This document shows, in pieces, positions 55,702-64,000 of a stretch of DNA of 64,000 bases. Source of the stretch: Chthonomonas calidirosea (GTDB lineage: Bacteria > Armatimonadota > Chthonomonadetes > Chthonomonadales > CAJBBX01); assembly GCA_020722705.1 (NCBI GenBank), contig DYKI01000001.1:158156-222155 (forward strand), in the 5' to 3' direction. The position numbers and the translations under genes were made by a program. The number at the start of each line of letters is the position of its first letter. Position 1 is the first letter of the stretch. A model generated the notes under the pieces. It searched no databases. It was not told where the DNA came from and was given only the letters and a program-made list of their open reading frames with translations.

Positions 55702-55726
55702 CCCGGGCGCCGATACGGCGCCCGGG
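55702..55726. terminator. 10-bp perfect hairpin between convergent genes (bidirectional terminator candidate)
   Basis: CCCGGGCGCC-GATAC-GGCGCCCGGG, with flanking GGCAT/ATGCC arms; no U tract. Confidence 0.5.
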
Positions 55727-56761
55727 CTATGCCAGGTCGCTCGCCACAGAGGACAGCGCCCGAACTGCACGCTCGATGCCGGCGTTATCCACATCCATGT
55801 GCGTGACAAGGCGAATCCGATTGTCCCCAAGCGCCAAGCACCGAACGCCCTTCTGCTGCAAGGCATCCACCCATCGGCGCGCTGGAGCCTCGGTCGAGAA
55901 GTAGACCATGTTCGTCTGAACGCTCCTGAGATCAATGCTAACCCCCGGCAGCTCGGCGATGCATGCGGCCAGTGTTGCGGCGCGCGCATGATCGTCGGCA
56001 AGGCGCTCGATGTTGTGTTCGAGCGCATACAGCCCGGCGGCGGCGAGCACGCCTGACTGCCTCATTCCTCCACCCAACCTCTTGCGCACGCGCCTGGCCC
56101 GTTCGATGGTTGTGCGGTCGCCGCAGAGAACCGACCCCGCCGGACACCCCAGGCCTTTCGACAGACAAAACGTTATCGTATCGCATCGGGCCGCGAACTG
56201 CTCGACGGAGGTGTTGCCGGCGATCGAGGCGTTGAAGATGCGAGCTCCATCAAGATGGATAGCTACACCTCGTTCACGCGAGGTCTTCCAGATCGCATCG
56301 TGCACTGCCGGCGGGATCACCGCACCGCCCGATACGTTATGTGTGTTCTCGATCACAATCAGCGCAGTCCCGGGCGAGTGCAGGGACTCCGTCTGGATCG
56401 CCTCGGCAATCTCATCCGGGCTCGGAACACCGCACGTGCTCCGGAACTGGCGCAGCATCACGCCAAGGAGAGCCGCAGGCGCGCCTGCTTCATACCGCAT
56501 GGAGTGCGAGTCGGCGTCAAGCAGGACCTCGTCACCCGGGCGGGTGTGAACCGCGATACCGATGATGTTGCTCATGGTGCCCGACGGCACCAAAAGCCCT
56601 GCCTCCTTGCCCATGATCGCCGCGGCACGCTCTTCCAGCTTGGCCACCGTCGGATCATCCCCGAGAACGTCGTCTCCAACGATCGCCTCCGCCATTGCCC
56701 GCCGCATTCCTGCCGTCGGCTGCGTTACCGTATCGCTTCGCAGGTCAACCCAAGCGTTCAC
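55727..56761 (-). CDS. ltaE: Low-specificity threonine aldolase (beta-eliminating lyase family)
   Basis: [71 protein letters not shown] (PLP Lys). GTG start with SD AAGGAGG. Confidence 0.92.
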   Translation of the reverse strand: MNAWVDLRSDTVTQPTAGMRRAMAEAIVGDDVLGDDPTVAKLEERAAAIMGKEAGLLVPSGTMSNIIGIAVHTRPGDEVLLDADSHSMRYEAGAPAALLGVMLRQFRSTCGVPSPDEIAEAIQTESLHSPGTALIVIENTHNVSGGAVIPPAVHDAIWKTSRERGVAIHLDGARIFNASIAGNTSVEQFAARCDTITFCLSKGLGCPAGSVLCGDRTTIERARRVRKRLGGGMRQSGVLAAAGLYALEHNIERLADDHARAATLAACIAELPGVSIDLRSVQTNMVYFSTEAPARRWVDALQQKGVRCLALGDNRIRLVTHMDVDNAGIERAVRALSSVASDLA

Positions 56762-56943
56762 GTCTGCCTCCTTGAGACGTACAATACCTGCACGAAGCCG
56801 CAAGCGCAACGCGCAGACTGATAAGAGTTGTCGTTGAGGACCGACCATCGCGGGAGGAGTCTGCGTCGAGCAACGCGAACAGATCAAGGCAAGCACCGCG
56901 CCATGCGCAGCGGCGTCCGGACAGTCAACTGAAGGAGACAGGT

Positions 56944-57795
56944 GTGCTACAGACAAGGCCATACGGTCGCGCCGACGACCGATTGTCCATCGTTGGCCTC
57001 GGAGGCATCGTGGTTGCGCAGTTGCCGCAGCACGAAGCCGACAGAATAGTTGCAGATGCCTTCGCCCGTGGCGTGAACTACTACGACGTGGCTCCGACCT
57101 ACATGGATGCCCAGGACAGACTCGGGCCGGCGCTCAAACCCTACCGAGACAAGGCATTCCTCGCCTGCAAGACGGAGAAGCGAACGAAGGCCGAAGCGGA
57201 TGCGGCGCTGAGCGAATCGTTGCGCAAACTGCAGACCGACCATTTCGACTTGTACCAACTGCACGGCCTGGCAAACCTTGAGGAGGCCCACGCGTGTTTC
57301 GCCCCGGGCGGAGCTATGGAGACGCTTATCGCTGCACGCAGCCGAGGTCTGACACGCTACCTGGGCTTCTCAGCACACTCAGTCGAGGCAGCGCTGTTCT
57401 GTTTGGAACAGTTCGATTTCGACTCGGTCCTTTTCCCGCTCTCCTGGCCGGCATACTACGCGGGGCGTTTCGGGCCTCAGGTCATTGACGCGGCGCGGCG
57501 ATCGGGCGCGGCGGTCCTGGCTCTCAAGGGGATGGCCCGCCGTCCGTGGCCGGACGGGGCCCCAAGAGGTTATCCGAAGTGCTGGTATGAGCCGTTCGAA
57601 AATCCGAGCGAGGCCGAAAGCGCCCTCCGTTGGACGCTGTCGCTGCCGATCACGGCGGCCGTGCCGCCGGGCGATCCGGGGCTGTTCGAGCTTGCCCTGA
57701 GGATTGCCGAGCGCTTCACACCCATGTCGGAAACAGAGATACTCAGCATTCAGAACGCGGCATCGGGCGCAACGCCCCTGTTCACCGCGGGCTGA
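56944..57795 (+). CDS. Aldo/keto reductase
   Basis: [54 protein letters not shown] start with SD GAAGGAGA. Confidence 0.85.
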   Translation: MLQTRPYGRADDRLSIVGLGGIVVAQLPQHEADRIVADAFARGVNYYDVAPTYMDAQDRLGPALKPYRDKAFLACKTEKRTKAEADAALSESLRKLQTDHFDLYQLHGLANLEEAHACFAPGGAMETLIAARSRGLTRYLGFSAHSVEAALFCLEQFDFDSVLFPLSWPAYYAGRFGPQVIDAARRSGAAVLALKGMARRPWPDGAPRGYPKCWYEPFENPSEAESALRWTLSLPITAAVPPGDPGLFELALRIAERFTPMSETEILSIQNAASGATPLFTAG

Positions 57796-57826
57796 AACTG
57801 CGCTGCAATCACGGAGGCACCGCCCA

Positions 57827-58858
57827 ATGAACACGAAGTTCAGTTTCTCGGCAGGCGTCTGGAACCTCAACCGAGGCGAGGACCCATTTGGCCCGCCGAT
57901 CCGCGCGTCCATCCCGTTCGCAGAGAAGCTGCAGAAGCTGAAGGCGCTCGGGTTCGACTACGTGCAGTTCCATGACGACGATGCCGTGCCCCTCGGCGTC
58001 TCGCCGGTCAATGTTGCCGCTGAGGCCGCCCGCGTCCGGTCGCTCTGTGAGGATGCGGGCCTCGGCGTCGAGTTTGTGGCGCCTCGACTCTGGGAAGACC
58101 CTCTCTTTGTGGACGGGGCCATCACGGCCAACGATGCTGCGGCGCGGCAAGCGGCGATGGATCGCGGCAAGCGGGCGGTGGACATTGCCCGCGTGCTGGG
58201 AACCCACAGAATCGTCCTCTGGCCCGCCCGTGAAGGAACGTACATCCGCGAGGCGAAGGACCCGCTGGCATCGTTCGATCGCTTCGTCGAGTTCCTGAAC
58301 TGCCTTCTGGCGTATGATCCGGATATCCGCATTCTGGGTGAGATGAAGCCGAACGAGCCGATGGACCTCATGTACCTCGCCTCGACAGCTCACTTCCTCG
58401 CCCTGGCTGCGCGCACGGCAGAACCCGATCGGGTTGGCACGCTCATCGAAGCTGCTCACTCGATCCTGCTCGGACTCGACCCTTCGGAGGAGATGGCCTT
58501 CGCGATATGGCACGGGAAGCTCTGGGGGGTCCATCTGAACGATCAGGACGGCCTTAAGTTCGACGAAGACAAGAGCTTCGGCAGCGCGAACCTGCGCCGC
58601 GCCTTCAACATTGTTGATGTGCTGGTCAACAATGACTACGGACTGAAGGGCGAAGTCGTCGGTCTGGACGTGAAGGCGATGCGGACGCAGCCAACTGATA
58701 TGGCCACGAAGCACCTTAGCAACAGCAAGCGGATGTTCGAGCGCCTCGTGGAGGTCTCCGTTAAGCTCGACCGGTCGGCCATCAACGCATTGAGAGCATC
58801 GCGCGACTACGAGGGTCTGGACGCGTTGATCCTCGACGCCCTGATGGGCGTTCGTTAG
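57827..58858 (+). CDS. Xylose isomerase-type TIM-barrel sugar isomerase
   Basis: FSFSAGVWNLNRGEDPFGPPIR; FDYVQFHDDDAVPLG; ILGEMKPNEPMDLMYL; GVHLNDQDGLKFDEDKSFGS. Confidence 0.88.
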   Translation: MNTKFSFSAGVWNLNRGEDPFGPPIRASIPFAEKLQKLKALGFDYVQFHDDDAVPLGVSPVNVAAEAARVRSLCEDAGLGVEFVAPRLWEDPLFVDGAITANDAAARQAAMDRGKRAVDIARVLGTHRIVLWPAREGTYIREAKDPLASFDRFVEFLNCLLAYDPDIRILGEMKPNEPMDLMYLASTAHFLALAARTAEPDRVGTLIEAAHSILLGLDPSEEMAFAIWHGKLWGVHLNDQDGLKFDEDKSFGSANLRRAFNIVDVLVNNDYGLKGEVVGLDVKAMRTQPTDMATKHLSNSKRMFERLVEVSVKLDRSAINALRASRDYEGLDALILDALMGVR

Positions 58859-58891
58859 TGCGCCAACGATCAGAACACAGGAGCAACACCA

Positions 58892-60688
<1,797 letters not shown>

Positions 60689-60697
60689 CACGAAGAT

Positions 60698-60734
60698 GGC
60701 GGTCCCTCGTGAAGTCCCAGATCGAGGGACCGCC
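60698..60734 (+). terminator. 12-bp perfect hairpin after fucI (terminator candidate)
   Basis: GGCGGTCCCTCG-N13-CGAGGGACCGCC; no strong U tract. Confidence 0.5.
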
Positions 60735-60791
60735 CTGTCTCAGGGCTCTCCGTGCATCCATGTTCCATGAGCGCTGAGGGCTAGCTCGCCC

Positions 60792-61733
60792 ATGGCCTGG
60801 TTCGGATTCCTCGCCGCAGCGCCGGCCCTACCTGCTGTGTTTGCATGGTGCCTTGCCTACTGGTCAACACACCCAATCCGCATCCCTGTGCCCGGCCGTC
60901 CGCCGCCTGACCTGGGAGCATATGAGGACGTGACGCTGACCACCTCGGACGGACTCAGGCTTTCCGGCTGGTACTTCCCAGCGTCCCAACAGCAGGCCGT
61001 CATTGTGCTCTGCCATGGCCATCAGTTCCATCGGTGCCAGATGCTGGACGTTATGCGCGGCCTCTCTTCGGAACGATTCGGCTTCTTGATGTTCGACTTT
61101 CGATGCGCGGGACGCAGCGGCGGCAGGATCAGCACGATCGGTGCCGATGAGGTCGCCGATCTGATTGCTGCCGTGGACTGGCTGAAGGCACGCCCGGATA
61201 CGGCATGCCTGCCGATCGGTGTGTTCGGCTACTCCATGGGTGGGGCTGCAGCTCTGCTGGCCGCGGCGGCAGATGAGCGCATCCGCGCCGTAGCCTCACA
61301 GGGTGCCTATGCGTCATTGGCCCGAGCGATCAGAGACCGCGGGCGTTTCTTTGCCGGCGTCCTGGGCCCACTCGTCTCCATACCGGCCATGGCGTTCGGT
61401 CGTATGTGGCTGCGCCACAATCCCGCCGATATCGCACCCGTTCAAGTGGTCTGCAACATCGCGCCCAGGCCCGTGATGATATGCCACGGCGAATGGGATC
61501 CGTTCATTGCCCCGGCGGATGCTCGAGCCTTGTTCGAGGCGGCGGGACCTCCCAAGGATCTTCGCATTGTCCCGCGGTCATGGCATATCGGGATAGACGA
61601 CGTCGAACGTCCCGCCTACTTCGCGGACCTCCGTGCCTTCTTCGAGCGCCACCTGCTCTCAGAACCCGGCGTCCCGCTGCCGAACGCTACGGACCAAACC
61701 ACAGCAGGGTCTGGCCGAAGAGAGCCGCCGTAA
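60792..61733 (+). CDS. Alpha/beta hydrolase (membrane-anchored)
   Basis: N-terminal hydrophobic segment; GWYFPASQQQAVIVLCHGHQFHRCQML; IGVFGYSMGGAAALLAAAADERIRAVASQGAY (GxSxGG). Confidence 0.85.
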   Translation: MAWFGFLAAAPALPAVFAWCLAYWSTHPIRIPVPGRPPPDLGAYEDVTLTTSDGLRLSGWYFPASQQQAVIVLCHGHQFHRCQMLDVMRGLSSERFGFLMFDFRCAGRSGGRISTIGADEVADLIAAVDWLKARPDTACLPIGVFGYSMGGAAALLAAAADERIRAVASQGAYASLARAIRDRGRFFAGVLGPLVSIPAMAFGRMWLRHNPADIAPVQVVCNIAPRPVMICHGEWDPFIAPADARALFEAAGPPKDLRIVPRSWHIGIDDVERPAYFADLRAFFERHLLSEPGVPLPNATDQTTAGSGRREPP

Positions 61734-63237
61734 GGCTTGACGCGTGCCTCTCCTCTTCGATTGGCCGCCGGGCAATCCGGATGTTCGGCCAGATCAGCTC
61801 GTTGATCCCGTTTGACGCCAGCGCCATGTTCGGGAATGCGCGCTGAACGTCGCGGACAAGCATGGTCTGCCCTTCGGTCGGGGTCCGGCCTTCAACTCGG
61901 CCTGCATTGTCGTTCCATACATCACAGGCGTCAAGCAGCAGGAGGGCGTCCGGCGCCGCGCCCATGAACGCCTCCCGCAGCCCGCGTACGACCGAGGCTC
62001 GCCACCGACTGGCGCATCCGGACATGGGAATCCACTCCCCTTCACCGTTCTTCGGATCTCCGCCTGTCGCGCCCCGAACCCGATACTGGGACAGCGGCCC
62101 AAGCCCATTCCAGTCGGCGTGCGCATGGGCGACTCGAACGGGCAGCATCACGTAGAAGCCGAGATCATGCGCTTCGCCGATCAGAGCCGCTTCACGATCG
62201 GTCAGCCGCCGATCCGGAGCGGAGCCGACACCCCAGGAGGGCAGATACAAGAGTGTCCGAGCCGGTGGGCGCTTGCCTGCAAGGAGTTCGAGGTCGCCCT
62301 TGCTGGACGCGGCGGAGACCGTAACGACGGACTGAATCTGTCCGACCCAGAGCTGAGCCTCAGTCGGAGCCGATCGAGGCCGGAGATGGGCCAGCAGTGC
62401 CCTGTAGCCTTGTGCGGGGACCCGCCAATCGCCTTTGTAGGCGTTGAGGCGCCACTCGACGTGCGGCACACTCGTCTGTTTGGCCCACGGAGCTTCCGCC
62501 TCCGTCTGCAGCGCAAGGTCGAGCCGCTCGCTCCGGCGGGTCAGGCTGAGCGCCTTGAACCTGCTCTCATCATCACGCGAGTAGATCACCACGCCACCTT
62601 CGGGCGCTTGCCAGACAAGCATCTGAGCCGTCCACTCCCGTGGATAGGAGAAGGAACGAGCTTGCTCTTTCGAGGCGAGCGAGTGCTCGTAGCCATCGTG
62701 TGTCGGCACCATGAGGCGGCCTCGCGTCAGGTCGAGATTGCGTATTCCGAGCTGGAGCCCCCGCAGACCGGCATCCAGAGACTCGCCCCAAGACGCTATG
62801 ACAACATCCTGTGTCTCCTCATCCACCGAAACGTTCAGCCATACCGTCGTCGAGCCGTCACGCAGAACGGTCTGCGCCGCCTGCCTGCGTGCCTCATCCT
62901 CGTGAGCCGTCCGCCATCCATCGTAGCGCAGGCCCGTCGCCCGATCGCCCACTCGGAGAGCAGCAGTGAGCGGCGCGATCCGCCCTTGGCCGGTTGCCAC
63001 GTGCTCGCCGGTTACCCTATTCGTGATCTCGACGATCTCACCCCCGCGCATGACAACTCGGATGTTCGATGTACGGATGGTCAGGCGATCACCGGCAACC
63101 GCTATGTCGGCATCGCACGTTGCAGATGCCGCTGTGGCGATGATCAAGACCGCAGCCGCACGCACACGCCGCCGGCACCCTGCCACAGCATGTGCCGCCG
63201 TGCTGTATAATGCTCCCAGCAATCCACCGATCTCCAT
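61687..63237 (-). CDS. Secreted DUF6259-like glycan-associated hypothetical protein
   Basis: Signal peptide-like N terminus (RAAAVLIIATAASATCDA); beta-rich N-terminal half (DRLTIRTSNIRVVMRGGEIVEITNRVTGEHV), predicted barrel half (TLLYLPSWGVGSAPDRRLTDREAALIGEAHDLGFYVMLPVRVAHAHADWNG). Start may instead be GTG 63186. Confidence 0.55.
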   Translation of the reverse strand: MEIGGLLGALYSTAAHAVAGCRRRVRAAAVLIIATAASATCDADIAVAGDRLTIRTSNIRVVMRGGEIVEITNRVTGEHVATGQGRIAPLTAALRVGDRATGLRYDGWRTAHEDEARRQAAQTVLRDGSTTVWLNVSVDEETQDVVIASWGESLDAGLRGLQLGIRNLDLTRGRLMVPTHDGYEHSLASKEQARSFSYPREWTAQMLVWQAPEGGVVIYSRDDESRFKALSLTRRSERLDLALQTEAEAPWAKQTSVPHVEWRLNAYKGDWRVPAQGYRALLAHLRPRSAPTEAQLWVGQIQSVVTVSAASSKGDLELLAGKRPPARTLLYLPSWGVGSAPDRRLTDREAALIGEAHDLGFYVMLPVRVAHAHADWNGLGPLSQYRVRGATGGDPKNGEGEWIPMSGCASRWRASVVRGLREAFMGAAPDALLLLDACDVWNDNAGRVEGRTPTEGQTMLVRDVQRAFPNMALASNGINELIWPNIRIARRPIEEERHASSLTAALFGQTLLWFGP

Positions 63238-63250
63238 GGAGACCACCCCT

Positions 63251-63886
63251 ATGCCCGACACCGCCCTTACCCCATCCGAGCTGTGGCAGCAAACCGCAGA
63301 CAAGGTCAAGGACCGGATCACCCATATGACACTGTGGCGGACGATGGAGCAATCTGTCGGGCTCGTTGTCGAAGATGATACGCTCATCGTGGGCGTTCCG
63401 TCACGCATCATCAACCAGGCCAGCTACCTTCAGTCGCCGGAGCACCGCAACACCATTGAGAAGGTACTTTCCCGTACGGCGGGACGCTCCATGCGACTGA
63501 GGGTCATCGAGGGCGACTGCATCGGCGACTGGGAGAACCTTAAGAAACGCGAAGAGCGCGTCAAGGCCATGCGTGACGCGGCCTACGAGCGCTGCGACCG
63601 CCAGTCCGAGCAGGCCCAGTCATGGGATGAAGTCGTCGAGGGTGCGGCCCGCGCGTGGTCGGCATGCACCCTGCGCGCCCTGCCGCAGACGAAAGCCCGC
63701 TACGTGCGCCTCATGGCAAACTACATCAATGAAGCGATCTCGCGACTCTGTCCCGATGGCCCCGACGAAGCGGAGGAGCGCCTGATCGCCAAGGCCATTG
63801 ATCGGGTGGCGACCAACGCCGACGTGTCCGCTACGGTCGTGGCCCTCGAGCTGGAACGCCTGCAGACAACTGCTTCGAACGCCTAA
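63251..63886 (+). CDS. Protein with DnaA domain I-like N terminus, no AAA+ domain
   Basis: LWQQTADKVKDRITHMTLWRTMEQSVGLVVEDDTLIVGVPSRIINQASYLQSPEHRNTIEKVLSRTAGRSMRLRVIEG resembles the DnaA N-terminal domain; helical remainder has no Walker motifs. SD GGAGAC before ATG 63251; alternative ATG at 63236. Confidence 0.6.
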   Translation: MPDTALTPSELWQQTADKVKDRITHMTLWRTMEQSVGLVVEDDTLIVGVPSRIINQASYLQSPEHRNTIEKVLSRTAGRSMRLRVIEGDCIGDWENLKKREERVKAMRDAAYERCDRQSEQAQSWDEVVEGAARAWSACTLRALPQTKARYVRLMANYINEAISRLCPDGPDEAEERLIAKAIDRVATNADVSATVVALELERLQTTASNA

Positions 63887-63928
63887 CCGCGGTCAACGCC
63901 CACCTGCCGTCAAGCGTGCTGAAGCTCC

Positions 63929-64000
63929 GGGAAGGCGAGGCTCCTGCCGAGCCGTGGGAGGGCGAGGCTCCCGCCGAGCCGTGGGAGGGCGAGGCTCCCG
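63929..64000. repeat. 27-bp tandem repeat running off the window end
   Basis: GGGAAGGCGAGGCTCCTGCCGAGCCGT / GGGAGGGCGAGGCTCCCGCCGAGCCGT / GGGAGGGCGAGGCTCCCG; exact 27-nt period. Confidence 0.95.

Noticed and set aside
63929-64000. CRISPR array
   Set aside because: Direct 27-nt tandem repeat without unique spacers; not CRISPR.

Overview
This is a dense, GC-rich (roughly 60% or more by eye) bacterial chromosomal segment with about 55 protein genes, one tRNA, and no recognisable rRNA, IS element, prophage or CRISPR array. The gene families (DUF6785-like membrane protein, GHL10, GH116, GH29, Spo0M, transglutaminase/DUF58/MoxR) suggest an Armatimonadota/FCB-PVC-like environmental lineage, but taxonomy is inference only. 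Main blocks: rsmI 3' end; a dTDP-rhamnose/glycan cluster; dinG with a SprT-like metalloprotease and a putative annealing protein; purA; ABC-F; a PspA operon; rpsT/holA; a transglutaminase-DUF58-MoxR operon; glycoside hydrolases; pyrK-nitrilase-pyrD with transporters; a GH-like protein with RGG/SR-rich tails upstream of mtaB; a long minus-strand ArsR-RND-ECF sigma-anti-sigma-RseB-like-Spy-like block; coaX; threonine aldolase; a sugar isomerase/fucI operon; and a stand-alone DnaA-domain-I-like protein next to a 27-bp tandem repeat at the right edge. The most interesting signal is a shared bipartite motif, (G/T)GAAC-N16-CGTC, upstream of the ECF sigma gene and of both Spy/CpxP-like genes. This suggests an autoregulated envelope/metal-stress regulon. 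All functional calls come from reading the sequence and recalled family motifs; no database search was run.
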